From CAZKBP01 sp964551015 (lineage in GTDB: Bacteria; Bacteroidota; Bacteroidia; Cytophagales; Microscillaceae), in the NCBI GenBank assembly GCA_964551015.1, contig CAZKBP010000045.1, forward strand, positions 1 to 39,163: a DNA stretch of 39,163 nucleotides, read 5' to 3'. Each line of letters begins with the position of its first letter. Within the stretch, counting starts at the first letter, position 1. The notes beneath the pieces are model-generated. The model was given only the letters and a program-made list of their open reading frames with translations. It searched no databases and was not told the DNA's origin. Made by a program: the position numbers and the translations under genes. Below are positions 1 through 7,622 of this stretch, piece by piece.

Positions 1-491
1 GCTTGAGAGTAGCCCTCTAAGGCGTGCTTAGTTGCGGTGTATGTTCCAAAAAATGGTGGCGACATGCGGCCAACCAACGATGAAGTATTGATAATTAAAC
101 CAGAACAGGCCTTACGCATAGACGGTAAAACAGCTTGCATTACCCGTATAGCACCAAAATAATTGGTTTCCATTTGAAGCTTTGCTTGCTCAACGCTGAA
201 TGCTTCGGTAATTCCCAAGTACATAATCCCGGCATTGTTAATGAGAATATCAATATTGCCTGTTTCTGCAAGAATATCATTGATAGCATTTTTTACAGAG
301 GTATCATCGATTACATCCATCTCCCACACTTTGATATTTGGAGAATAATCTTCCAGTTCGGCTTTCTTTTCTGCATTCTTTCCATCAGGTTTTCGCATGG
401 TTGCAAATACTTTATGCCCTTGATCGGCAAAGTCTTTGGCAGCTTTTAGGCCGAAACCGTTGCTGCTTCCCGTAATGATTACATTCTTCAT
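1..491 (-). CDS. Short-chain dehydrogenase/reductase (SDR), 3' end beyond window
   Basis: Classical SDR oxidoreductase, NAD(P)-dependent, probably cytoplasmic. The translation starts MKNVIITGSSNGFG, so the TGxxxGxG cofactor motif is at residues 7-14. NNAG is at 85-88 and the catalytic YxxxK (YTATK) at 151-155, with an NTSS serine region just before it. About 163 codons are visible; the C-terminal substrate-binding part lies outside the window. The start at 491 is chosen because it sits directly before the Rossmann beta strand. It lies 34 bp downstream of the SnoaL-like gene on the same strand, so the two are probably one operon divergent from the HxlR regulator. The substrate cannot be told from sequence. 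Confidence 0.93.
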   Translation of the reverse strand, partial: MKNVIITGSSNGFGLKAAKDFADQGHKVFATMRKPDGKNAEKKAELEDYSPNIKVWEMDVIDDTSVKNAINDILAETGNIDILINNAGIMYLGITEAFSVEQAKLQMETNYFGAIRVMQAVLPSMRKACSGLIINTSSLVGRMSPPFFGTYTATKHALEGYSQ

Positions 492-525
492 TTTATTATA
501 TTCAAAAATTAATGAACTATTTTAA

Positions 526-1323
526 TTAAAAACCACCAAACATTCCGTTATTGTGAGCCAAACCTTCGGTAGGTATTTCTTGAATCACATCCCAATGTTC
601 TACGATTTTTCCATTTTCAAAACGAAGCAAATCATAGAAAGCTGAATGAATGCCTTTGTGCGTACCTTCTGAGATGGAGAGGACAAAATTACCTTCACCC
701 AAAACTTTATGCTGTTTAGTAAACGTCCATTGTTCTGTTGGCATAGCTGCCATAAAGCCTTCTATGCCATCGCCAGCTTTTGGATTATGTTGTTTATAAT
801 CAGGTGCGAAATTAGCCATTACTGCCGACCCTGCTTCCTCTTGTGTGCCATTGATTAGAACCTCAAATAGTGACTTTACCTGAGCTTTGTTTTCTTCTGT
901 TTTGTCCAAATCTTTGACTTCTGTTACACCATCAGTTAAGGACCTGCCTGAAGTATTTGGCGAGGTTTGAGGCATCATAGCATCCCAGTGCTCGGCTACT
1001 TTTCCGTTTTGATCGACACGAATAATATCAAAGGCCACCATTTCATCCGTCCCAAAAGGTTTGGCGTTTTTCCAAATGTTGTGCATAAACACAAAGTTGC
1101 CATCTTGAAACATTCTCACGTTTTCGGCATAAGTTCCGTGTTCTTTTAAAACGGGTAATAAACCTATAAAAGGTTCTAAACCAGTTGGCACAAATGGATT
1201 ATGTTGAGTGTAATCGACATTGGCAAATTTGCGCATAGTTTCAACGTCTTGTTTGGCAAGGGCTCCTAAGAATGTGCCTACGATTTCTTTGTTATTCATT
1301 TTTGAAATTGTTGATTGATTCAT
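526..1323 (-). CDS. Tandem SnoaL-like (NTF2 fold) protein
   Basis: 265 residues made of two copies of an NTF2/SnoaL-like domain, about residues 11-120 and 142-255. Each copy has a Y-[TK]-QHNP element near its start and an N-G-K-[VI]-[AV]-EHWD element near its end, the usual pattern of 'SnoaL-like polyketide cyclase' family proteins. The activity is unknown. A start at M9 (MNNKE) is equally possible. The reading frame continues upstream into a lipoprotein signal peptide that is cut by a TGA at 1390-1392 (see next entry), so as sequenced this copy would be made without its export signal. It is first in an operon with the SDR and is divergent from the HxlR regulator, which probably controls it. 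Confidence 0.85.
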   Translation of the reverse strand: MNQSTISKMNNKEIVGTFLGALAKQDVETMRKFANVDYTQHNPFVPTGLEPFIGLLPVLKEHGTYAENVRMFQDGNFVFMHNIWKNAKPFGTDEMVAFDIIRVDQNGKVAEHWDAMMPQTSPNTSGRSLTDGVTEVKDLDKTEENKAQVKSLFEVLINGTQEEAGSAVMANFAPDYKQHNPKAGDGIEGFMAAMPTEQWTFTKQHKVLGEGNFVLSISEGTHKGIHSAFYDLLRFENGKIVEHWDVIQEIPTEGLAHNNGMFGGF

Positions 1324-1431
1324 CTCGCTTGTTGATCTCGTTTGATTTACACCACAGGAAGCCAGAATACCTGATAGTGTTAAAACTGTTCATACCATTC
1401 TCACTGATTTCGTCTTTTGGTAAATAATCAT
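1324..1431 (-). pseudogene. Lipoprotein signal peptide of the SnoaL-like gene, interrupted by TGA
   Basis: Reading upstream of the SnoaL-like gene in the same frame gives MIIYQKTKSVRMV, stop, then TVLTLSGILASCGVNQTRS running directly into MNQS. LASC-G is a good lipobox, so the ancestral product was probably an exported lipoprotein of about 301 residues starting at 1431. The stop (TGA, 1390-1392) falls at the start of the hydrophobic core. Either the gene is inactivated or relocated to the cytoplasm, or the base is a sequencing error; the sequence cannot tell which. Confidence 0.7.
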
Positions 1432-1440
1432 TACTTTTGA

Positions 1441-1510
1441 TTTGCAAGCTAAATTACAGAATAACTTTCAATATGCAAGTGATTTTGAAAATAAATTTCA
1501 TTTTGCAAGT
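1441..1510. promoter_or_regulatory. Three GCAAG repeats in divergent promoter, candidate HxlR operator
   Basis: The sequences TTTGCAAGCT (1441-1450), ATATGCAAGT (1471-1480) and TTTTGCAAGT (1501-1510) share GCAAG at a spacing of 30-31 bp, about three helical turns. They lie between the divergent SnoaL-like/SDR operon and the HxlR regulator gene. HxlR proteins normally bind in such divergent intergenic regions; assigning these repeats to that protein is inference. Confidence 0.45.
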
Positions 1511-1533
1511 AATATTTAATGTTCACTTAACAA

Positions 1534-1971
1534 ATGCGACAAGATTTCAGGTGTGACTGCCCCTTTACTTCGGCCTTGGATGTTTTGGGTGACAAATGGA
1601 TGTTGGTTATTGTAAAGCAAATGCTCGTTGAAGGCAAAGAGACTTTCAAAGACTTTACAGAAAGTGATGAAGCAATTGCGACCAATATCCTTTCCGCCAA
1701 ACTCAAGTTTTTGGAGGAAGTCGGAATTATCATAAAAACAAAGCAACCGGGTAATAAAAAGACCAACCTTTATCTTCTGACTGATAAGGGATTGGCATTG
1801 ACACCTATACTTTTAGAGCTTGCAATTTGGAGCGATAAGCATCTTAGGGAGATGAATCCAACTATTGTGAATGGAAAAGAAATGGAATTTTTGAGGAACG
1901 ATAAAGCCGCTTTCGCGGATATTTTAGTGACGAAATACAGGGAAAAACTGGCTACAAGAGCAGACGGCTGA
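1534..1971 (+). CDS. HxlR-family winged-helix transcriptional regulator
   Basis: 145 residues, normal length for the family. It starts with RCDCPFTSALDVLGDKWMLVI, the conserved N-terminal HxlR signature, including cysteines that in several family members sense quinones or aldehydes. The winged helix spans about residues 15-105 (LLTDKG wing). The likely role is a dimeric cytoplasmic repressor responding to electrophiles. It is divergent from the SnoaL-like/SDR operon across about 100 bp holding three GCAAG repeats, so that operon is the probable target. Target and signal are inference from context. Confidence 0.93.
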   Translation: MRQDFRCDCPFTSALDVLGDKWMLVIVKQMLVEGKETFKDFTESDEAIATNILSAKLKFLEEVGIIIKTKQPGNKKTNLYLLTDKGLALTPILLELAIWSDKHLREMNPTIVNGKEMEFLRNDKAAFADILVTKYREKLATRADG

Positions 1972-2017
1972 TTAGCTTAGAAAAAAAAGAAAACCCACTC
2001 TGCTGAGATTCCTACCT

Positions 2018-2136
2018 ACTCTGCTGAGATTCCTATCTCAGCCCGCCCGATCGGTGAGATTCCCATCTCACATCGCATCAAGCTAGGGATTTTGGCTCTT
2101 TTACGTGCGAAGTTGGGAAACTTCGCAGAGGTCGGT
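2018..2136. repeat. Dispersed palindromic repeat, copy 1 (see 7460-7578)
   Basis: A 119-bp intergenic element, roughly 90% identical to 7460-7578. It contains two short hairpins: GCTGAGAT / ATCTCAGC (2023-2030 with 2035-2042) and GTGAGAT / ATCTCAC (2054-2060 with 2065-2071), each with a 4-nt loop. A partial extra copy of the first hairpin's left arm precedes it at about 1998-2014. It codes for nothing. The structure resembles REP/BIME-type extragenic palindromes. The rest of the 1972-2274 gap holds a promoter-like leader module at 2138-2187. Confidence 0.75.
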
Positions 2137-2137
2137 A

Positions 2138-2187
2138 AACGAAAATTCTAAGGAAAAATAAACGAATTTTGTATATTGAGGTGTTTT
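2138..2187 (+). repeat. Leader/promoter module shared with 31907-31957
   Basis: About 50 bp upstream of the lone SnoaL-like gene, closely similar to 31907-31957 upstream of the DinB-like gene. Both have AACGAAA-TTCTAA, an A-rich spacer, AAACGAAT and GTATATTG-GGTGTT. TATATTGAG resembles a Bacteroidota -7 element. Two unrelated downstream genes share it, so it is a module carried with accessory genes rather than gene-specific homology. Confidence 0.5.
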
Positions 2188-2274
2188 GCTTCATACTGAA
2201 AAATGAAATTGATATTAAAAACGGGATAGCCGAAAACCGAACAAGGTAGGCACTAAAAAATAAAATCTAAAATT

Positions 2275-2685
2275 ATGACAATTGAAGAAAATGTTCGAGT
2301 TATTGACTCTCTGTACAACGCTTTTTCAACTGGTGATATGCCAACTGTTTTGGGATTAATGCATCCCCAAATCGAATGGAACGAAGCCGAAAGCAATTCG
2401 CTTGCCGATGGTAACCCCTATATTGGGCCAAATACCGTTTTAGAGGGTGTATTTGCACGCCTTGGAGCCAACCATGATCATTTTGGTTTACAGGATGTTA
2501 AAACCTATGGTATGAGTGGAAATATGGTCTTAGCCACTCTAAGATATGATGCCAAAGTAAAAGCAACCGGAAAGAGTTATAATGCACAAGCTGCTCATCT
2601 ATGGACACTTAATGATGAAGGAAAAATTACTGCCTTTCAGCAATATGTGGATACAAAAAAATTGGCGGACGCTGAAAGTAATTGA
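2275..2685 (+). CDS. SnoaL-like / ketosteroid isomerase-related protein
   Basis: 136 residues forming a single NTF2-like domain: N-terminal helix (NVRVIDSLYNAFSTGD), then HPQIEWNEAE, a central GPNTVLEGVF segment and a C-terminal strand with WTLNDEGKITAFQQYVDT. This is the usual length and layout of SnoaL-like proteins annotated as ketosteroid isomerase-related. No signal peptide. It stands alone between two repeats (2018-2136 and 2814-2890), which suggests a mobile accessory gene. The biochemical function is unknown. Confidence 0.9.
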   Translation: MTIEENVRVIDSLYNAFSTGDMPTVLGLMHPQIEWNEAESNSLADGNPYIGPNTVLEGVFARLGANHDHFGLQDVKTYGMSGNMVLATLRYDAKVKATGKSYNAQAAHLWTLNDEGKITAFQQYVDTKKLADAESN

Positions 2686-2813
2686 AATATAACGAACGCC
2701 CAATCAAGTAGTCGGCTAACAACTCCATGACCGCCAGAGCACCTCTCACACCGCCCCGAAATCAGATGGGTGAGCCGTATAGGCTTAACCCTGTCCGCTT
2801 CGGGGTTATGATC

Positions 2814-2890
2814 GTTCGAGTCCCCCCGTGCCAAAATTTTCTACCCTGTGGTTTGTTAGTATGCTCTTTGGTTAGATTGAATTTTTGGAG
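2814..2890 (+). repeat. tRNA-3'-end-like repeat, copy 1 (see 7365-7440)
   Basis: Starts with GTTCGAGTCCCCCCGTGCCA, which reads like a T-loop, T-stem and acceptor end of a tRNA. The repeated sequence continues about 55 bp beyond that point. No complete tRNA can be folded upstream, so this is a tRNA end only. The near-identical copy at 7365-7440 lies in the same orientation on the far side of the AraC-hydrolase gene group. The rest of the 2686-3097 gap holds no gene that I can support. Confidence 0.6.
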
Positions 2891-3097
2891 GGTAGAAATT
2901 TGGTTTTCAATGTATTGTGAAATTGCTGTGGAGCTATCTTCATTTTATAGTGTTAAAATGAACTTCATGCTTTCCAATCAAATTGTCCAAAATAAGGGAT
3001 GGCGGCATTGGTAAAGAGCGTGTTTAGTCTTTGACCTTTGCGATAATTTAGAGAACTTTCCTGAAATTATTCTGCGTATAGCCCCTCTAAAAGCGAT

Positions 3098-4093
3098 ATG
3101 AAATATATTTCTATCCACCTTTATCGTAAAATGCTTGCTTGTGCCATCTCCGAAGGTATGACTCGTGATGATTTCTTAGGGCTTCCCACTCCCATCAACA
3201 CCATCGATAGTTTACGAGCAGTACCTGCCGAGCACTTCTTTGAACTTCACGAAATGTTAGATGAAAAACTAGGCCCGGGTTTTTCTGTCCGAGTAGGCCA
3301 ACAAATGAAAATTGATGATTATGGCGTCCTAGGTCTTTCGTGGCGAACTTGTTCTTGGGCAGGAGAAATTTTTGCACGTAGTGAGCGCTATTTTAAGCTA
3401 CTTTCTAATACGTACGTATTCAAGGTAGATGAAAAGGAAGATTTCTCTGATATATATTTATACCGAGAGCCTTACCGAAAAGGATTGGAACTTTCCAATG
3501 AAGCTACCCTTTCAGCCACGGTCGTTGTACTGAAAGCGATGACAGATACCGATATTTCCCCTATTCAGGTTACCTTTAAACATAGTGCCCCGAGCGACCT
3601 TAGCAGTCATGAGGCGGCTTTTAAATGCCCTGTGTTATTCAATCAAGCTGATTACATCATTACCTACAAGACTACTGACCTAAAAACTCGCACTGCTAAG
3701 GCAGACCTAAGTATTAATGCTTTCCTGGTGGAACGGGTGGAAGAAGAAACCAAAGGACTGGAGATTGCAGCCAACCGAGTAGCGAGCGATGTGGAGCGAC
3801 TCATCAAAGACGCGCTTCCCAGCGGCATACCGAGTATACAACAAATAGGTGAACACATGGGGATGAGTAAAAGAACCCTCACTCGTAGGTTATCAGAAGC
3901 AGGCTTTACCTTTCGAGATCTTATCCAAAAGACCCAAGAGCAAGTTGCCAGAAATTTGCTCAATGATTCCTCGCAAAGCATCGTGGAAATTGCTTTTGAA
4001 ACTGGCTTCTCCGAACAAAGTGCCTTTAACCGTGCCTTTAAACGATGGACTGGATTTTCACCAGCTGAATTCCGAAAAATGAAACCTTCCTGA
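3098..4093 (+). CDS. AraC-family transcriptional regulator
   Basis: 331 residues with the layout of OruR/ArgR-like AraC proteins: an N-terminal effector-binding domain (about 15-200, 'arabinose-binding-like' type) and a C-terminal double helix-turn-helix (about 232-330). The first HTH is SIQQIGEHMGMSKRTLTRRL; the second contains IVEIAFETGFSEQSAFNRAF, followed by the WTGFSPAEFRK end typical of the family. Two 21-bp direct repeats follow the gene at 4098-4139, in front of the DUF1772 gene. This suggests it activates the adjacent DUF1772-NmrA operon. The effector is unknown. Confidence 0.93.
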   Translation: MKYISIHLYRKMLACAISEGMTRDDFLGLPTPINTIDSLRAVPAEHFFELHEMLDEKLGPGFSVRVGQQMKIDDYGVLGLSWRTCSWAGEIFARSERYFKLLSNTYVFKVDEKEDFSDIYLYREPYRKGLELSNEATLSATVVVLKAMTDTDISPIQVTFKHSAPSDLSSHEAAFKCPVLFNQADYIITYKTTDLKTRTAKADLSINAFLVERVEEETKGLEIAANRVASDVERLIKDALPSGIPSIQQIGEHMGMSKRTLTRRLSEAGFTFRDLIQKTQEQVARNLLNDSSQSIVEIAFETGFSEQSAFNRAFKRWTGFSPAEFRKMKPS

Positions 4094-4097
4094 TTGC

Positions 4098-4139
4098 TTG
4101 GCTTAAAGTATCAAATCATTGGCTTGAAGTGTCAAGCAT
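4098..4139 (+). promoter_or_regulatory. Two 21-bp direct repeats, candidate AraC operator, with promoter
   Basis: TTGGCTTAAAGTATCAAATC (from 4098) and TTGGCTTGAAGTGTCAAGCA (from 4119) are head-to-tail copies exactly 21 bp apart, two turns of DNA, as expected for the two half-sites of an AraC-type activator. A TACACTTG -7-like element follows at 4163-4170, and the DUF1772 gene starts at 4291. Together with the adjacent araC-type gene this is a convincing operator-promoter, though binding is inferred. Confidence 0.6.
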
Positions 4140-4290
4140 AGCCTAGCCCTAACCTTTAATTTTACACTTGTAATCAATCAAGTAGTAAATGGTTGAAGCT
4201 GTCTTGCCCCCGAACCGAAGGCGATGGAGGCTTTGGGAACTAGGTTAGGCCAAAATTCAAAAATTAGTTTTTCACCCAATTCATATTTTC

Positions 4291-4797
4291 ATGATGGACA
4301 TATCAATCAAATCAGTGAGCCTGTTTGGTGCCGTGGTTCTGACCGGATTATCAGCAGGTCTATTTTATGCTTGGAGCGTGTCGGTTATTCCGGGTACTAG
4401 GAAAGTGCCAGACCTTAGCTATCTGGAAACCATGCAATCCATCAACCGGGCAATTCTCAATCCTGCTTTTTTCTTGGTTTTTTTCGGTAGTGTGGTTTGC
4501 CTGAGTATCTCCAGTGTTTATTCGTTCCATACCCATCTCTGGGTCTCGAGATGTATGCTTGCCTCGGCTATGATCTATCTCATCGGAACGATAGGCGTAA
4601 CTGGGCTGGGAAACGTGCCTTTAAACGATCAATTGGAAGCATTGAAAATTGTAGAAATCAGTCCCGAGAAAATCGCCGCTTTTAGAAAATATTACGAGTC
4701 CAACTGGAACTGGCTGCACCAAATCAGGACTCTGTGCACGGTGTTCTCCTTTTTGCTCGCGGTGCTAGCACTCTTTACTCAAACTAGAAAATTCTAA
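4291..4797 (+). CDS. DUF1772 (anthrone oxygenase-like) membrane protein
   Basis: 168 residues with four hydrophobic segments, around 8-28, 58-80, 88-110 and 143-162. Family landmarks are NRAILNPAFF, GNVPLNDQLE and the W-x-x-x-H-x-I-R-T motif before the last helix (WNWLHQIRT). DUF1772 proteins include fungal anthrone oxygenases; bacterial members are mostly uncharacterised and are often encoded next to NmrA-like proteins and AraC or TetR regulators, as here. Probably co-transcribed with the next gene (36 bp gap). Either M1 or M2 may be the start. Confidence 0.88.
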   Translation: MMDISIKSVSLFGAVVLTGLSAGLFYAWSVSVIPGTRKVPDLSYLETMQSINRAILNPAFFLVFFGSVVCLSISSVYSFHTHLWVSRCMLASAMIYLIGTIGVTGLGNVPLNDQLEALKIVEISPEKIAAFRKYYESNWNWLHQIRTLCTVFSFLLAVLALFTQTRKF

Positions 4798-4833
4798 ACC
4801 AAATCAAATATTAAACTTAAATCAACGCATAAA

Positions 4834-5676
4834 ATGAAACACAACATCTTAGTCATTGGCGGAACTGGTAAGACTGGCCGCCGAGTAGTAGAAGGGCTAA
4901 CCGAGTTAGCTCACAACGTAAAAGTAGGTTCAAGAACAGGCTCTCCTGCCTTTAATTGGGAAGACCACTCCACCTTTGCACCCGCCCTGAAGGGTATGGA
5001 CAGGGCCTACATCGTGTACTATCCAGACTTGGCCGTACCGGGAGCCAGAGAAGCCATTACAGCCTTGACCGAGGCAGCCTTGAAAGAAGGATTGGAGAAA
5101 GTAGTCCTATTATCTGGAAAGGGAGAAACCGAAGCCGAAGCTTGTGAGCAAATTGTCGCGAATTCAGGACTGAACTCCACCCTGGTCAGGGCTTCGTGGT
5201 TTAACCAAAATTTTAGTGAAGGAGCTTTTCTGGATTTTGTACTGGCTGGGCACGCTGCCTTACCCATGCCCGAGGCAGAAATCCCTTTCGTGGATGTGAA
5301 TGACATCGCTGATGTAGTAATAAAAGTACTACTTGATGACTCCTACAACGGTCAGACTATAACGGTCACCGGCCCCAGAAAAATGACCTTTAAGGAAGCG
5401 GTAGAAATTATTTCTAAAGAAGCCGGAAGAGACATTCAATATCAACCCATTTCTATCGAGGAGTTCAAAGCAGGAATGAAAGCAGCAGGTTTACCCGATT
5501 CCTATGTTTGGCTCTTTGGATATTTGTTTAAAGAGGTACTAGGAAATCCTGATAATCAAGAGGTTTCCAAGGACGTGGAAAAGATATTGGGTAGAAAAGC
5601 TACTGATTTTAAAAAGTTTGCTGCCAGAACAGCCGCATCGGGAATTTGGAGTGCAAATGTACCACAGAGCATGTAA
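4834..5676 (+). CDS. NmrA-like NAD(P)-binding protein
   Basis: 280 residues. The N-terminal Rossmann fold has GGTGKTG at 9-15, the NmrA/atypical SDR version of the nucleotide-binding loop, after the strand HNILVIG. The middle has VRASWFNQNF and VDVNDIADV, typical of NmrA/azoreductase-like QorB relatives. The classical YxxxK pair is absent, so it may be a redox sensor or quinone-type reductase. No signal peptide. It follows DUF1772 by 36 bp and is probably in the same AraC-controlled operon, ending at a hairpin at 5728-5754. Confidence 0.88.
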   Translation: MKHNILVIGGTGKTGRRVVEGLTELAHNVKVGSRTGSPAFNWEDHSTFAPALKGMDRAYIVYYPDLAVPGAREAITALTEAALKEGLEKVVLLSGKGETEAEACEQIVANSGLNSTLVRASWFNQNFSEGAFLDFVLAGHAALPMPEAEIPFVDVNDIADVVIKVLLDDSYNGQTITVTGPRKMTFKEAVEIISKEAGRDIQYQPISIEEFKAGMKAAGLPDSYVWLFGYLFKEVLGNPDNQEVSKDVEKILGRKATDFKKFAARTAASGIWSANVPQSM

Positions 5677-5727
5677 TTGATGACTATGACAGGTCTGAGC
5701 CGATCAAAACCAAACTTTATCCTTCGT

Positions 5728-5754
5728 AGGCTCTTCTATTTTTTAGAAGGGCTT
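5728..5754 (+). terminator. Hairpin after NmrA-like gene
   Basis: AGGCTCTTCTA (5728-5738) pairs with TAGAAGGGCTT (5744-5754), 11 bp with two G-U pairs and a T-rich 5-nt loop. It lies about 50 bp after the stop. There is no clear U tract after the stem, so this is a plausible but not certain terminator. Confidence 0.5.
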
Positions 5755-5854
5755 ATGGGTAAGGTTTCAAAAGCCGTGTAGATTAATTTTAAATCGTTAA
5801 TTCTCGCTAATTTAAAATCTGTCCCTATTTATATATAGAAAAACAAAAACTCAA

Positions 5855-7291
5855 ATGATGCAATTAAAAATCATTTCCACCTTTCTACTCTTGGCTTGCT
5901 GTACAGAAGTTATTGGGCAAAGCCTAAGCCTGAAGCCCTACGAGTTTGTTTCCAGATCAAAAGATACGGTGCAAGCCGAATTAGGAACCTTCCAGGTCTT
6001 GGAAGACCGAAAAAACGAAAAATCGGATTCTATACAACTTTCCTTTGTTCGCTTCAAAAGTACCAATCCCCATCCTAGTTCTCCCATCGTTTATCTCTCG
6101 GGCGGACCGGGCGGCTCAGCCACGGGGACAGCCAAAGGGTCAAGGTTTGAACTTTTCATGAAGCTTCGTGAAGTGGCAGACGTGATTGCCTTTGATCAAC
6201 GCGGCACAGGTCTGTCCGAAAACCTCCCCAACTGTCCCTACCGTGCTGAATTCGAGCTTCAAAAAGCAATTGACAAACCAGAGTATATCGACAAAACCAC
6301 TCGTAATATCTCGAGATGTCTAGAATTTTGGAGGGAAGAAGGGATCAATCTCAAGGCTTACAACACCACTGAAAGTGCTAAGGATCTCGAGGATTTGAGA
6401 AAAGTACTGGGAACCGATCAAATCTCTCTCTGGGGAATCAGCTACGGCTCGCACTTGGCCTTTGAGTATATTAGACTCTTTGAGAGTAACTTAGAAAAAG
6501 TTGTTTTAGCCAGCTTGGAAGGTCCCAATGAAACGATCAAGCTTCCGCGAACCACGGAAAAATTCTTGTTTCATCTGGCTCAAAAAGCGAGTGATAACTA
6601 CGGTTCAGAGGTAACTTATCCCAACCTAAAAGAGAAAATAATCGCCGTTCACGAGCGATTAAAGGAAAATCCGGTCACCAGTTCTTACCCTAATAGATCG
6701 GGTGGCATTGATACGGTTGGCATTTCCAATTTCGAGCTACAGTCTGCCGTGGCTACTTTTTACCTGAAAAATCCCAGTGACTCTAAAAAATTACCCAAGG
6801 TCTACGATCAGATGTACCAAGGGGACTTTTCCGCGATTGCTCCACAGGTGATGGTGATGAAACGCTACGTTCTTAATGGCATAAGACCGATGTCATTCGC
6901 GATGGATATGCAAAGCGGGATATCTACTAATCGCCAAGAGATCGTAAGTAAGCAGATAGATAATGCTATTTTGGGTAGCTGCATCAACTTTCTGCTCTTC
7001 GAGTGGATGACTAAGCTGGATTTTCCGAAGCTACCCGATGAATTTAGAGAAATGAAAACCAATCAGGTAGATGCTTTGCTTCTGAACGGTACTCTGGACG
7101 GGCGAACCTATTTGGAGGATGGAGTGGAGATCGCCAAAAAATTCAAGAACGGGCAGCACGTGATTATCGAGAACGCAGGACACGATCTATACATGCAATC
7201 GCCGTTTATCGGGGAACTGGTCTTAGACTTTTTCAAAGGGAAAAAATTGAACACTGATCGACTCACGCTTGAAGCCGTAAAATTTGAATAG
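5855..7291 (+). CDS. Secreted alpha/beta hydrolase, S33 peptidase (proline iminopeptidase/TAP-like) family
   Basis: 478 residues starting with an export signal (hydrophobic IISTFLLLACC, probable cleavage near VIGQ-S). Catalytic features: SGGPGGS at 82-88 (oxyanion-hole motif of the proline iminopeptidase/tripeptidyl aminopeptidase group), DQRGTG at 114-119, nucleophile Ser196 in GISYGS, and late acid and base in NGTLDGR (about 418) and AGHDLY (about 442). It probably cleaves small peptides or amides outside the cytoplasm. It follows the DUF1772-NmrA operon after a hairpin and its own leader, so it may be separately transcribed. Downstream lie both dispersed repeats. Confidence 0.92.
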   Translation: MMQLKIISTFLLLACCTEVIGQSLSLKPYEFVSRSKDTVQAELGTFQVLEDRKNEKSDSIQLSFVRFKSTNPHPSSPIVYLSGGPGGSATGTAKGSRFELFMKLREVADVIAFDQRGTGLSENLPNCPYRAEFELQKAIDKPEYIDKTTRNISRCLEFWREEGINLKAYNTTESAKDLEDLRKVLGTDQISLWGISYGSHLAFEYIRLFESNLEKVVLASLEGPNETIKLPRTTEKFLFHLAQKASDNYGSEVTYPNLKEKIIAVHERLKENPVTSSYPNRSGGIDTVGISNFELQSAVATFYLKNPSDSKKLPKVYDQMYQGDFSAIAPQVMVMKRYVLNGIRPMSFAMDMQSGISTNRQEIVSKQIDNAILGSCINFLLFEWMTKLDFPKLPDEFREMKTNQVDALLLNGTLDGRTYLEDGVEIAKKFKNGQHVIIENAGHDLYMQSPFIGELVLDFFKGKKLNTDRLTLEAVKFE

Positions 7292-7364
7292 AAAAGTCCT
7301 TGGTCTTTCCTTGTCTCGGGTACTCGAGATGCTGAGTTTTACCTATTTCTTAGAACATCGCCAA

Positions 7365-7440
7365 GTTCGAATCCCCCGTGCCAAAATTTCCCACCCTGTA
7401 ATTTGTTGGTACGCTCTTTGGTCAGGTTGGATTTTTGGAG
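7365..7440 (+). repeat. tRNA-3'-end-like repeat, copy 2
   Basis: Starts GTTCGAATCCCCCGTGCCA and then follows the 2814-2890 copy through a further 55 bp or so, with roughly 80-85% overall identity by eye. Together the copies form direct repeats enclosing 2.9-7.36 kb (AraC, DUF1772, NmrA, hydrolase). As with copy 1, the upstream bases do not fold as a tRNA body. Confidence 0.6.
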
Positions 7441-7459
7441 TTTAAAGTACTGATTTCCC

Positions 7460-7578
7460 ACTCTGCTGAGATTCCCATCTCAGCCCGTCCGATCGGTGAG
7501 ATTCCCATCTCACATCGCATCAAGCTAGGGATTTTAGCTCTTTTACGTGCGAAGTTGGGAAACTGAGCAGAGGTTGGT
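7460..7578. repeat. Dispersed palindromic repeat, copy 2
   Basis: Second copy of the 119-bp element at 2018-2136, with the same two hairpins (TGAGAT / ATCTCA stems). Here it follows the tRNA-end repeat directly. In copy 1 the order is reversed, and the lone SnoaL-like gene lies between the two repeat types. Confidence 0.75.
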
Positions 7579-7581
7579 TTG

Positions 7582-7611
7582 AAAGTGCTTCGCAGCTTGA
7601 CGAAGCACTTT
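7582..7611. terminator. Bidirectional terminator between convergent genes
   Basis: AAAGTGCTTCG (7582-7592) pairs perfectly with CGAAGCACTTT (7601-7611) around an 8-nt loop, and is T-rich on the plus-strand side. It sits between the plus-strand hydrolase and the minus-strand TonB receptor, and would end transcripts from both sides. Confidence 0.75.
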
Positions 7612-7622
7612 TCTCGGCATTC

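Noticed and set aside
2790..2835. Complete tRNA gene
   Set aside because: Only the T-loop and acceptor end are present; no D-arm, anticodon arm or matching 5' acceptor strand can be folded in either copy.
2727..3014. Plus-strand open frame of 95 codons
   Set aside because: It covers the tRNA-end repeat, has no family-like features, and its sequence is conserved at 7365-7440 where the frame is not kept.
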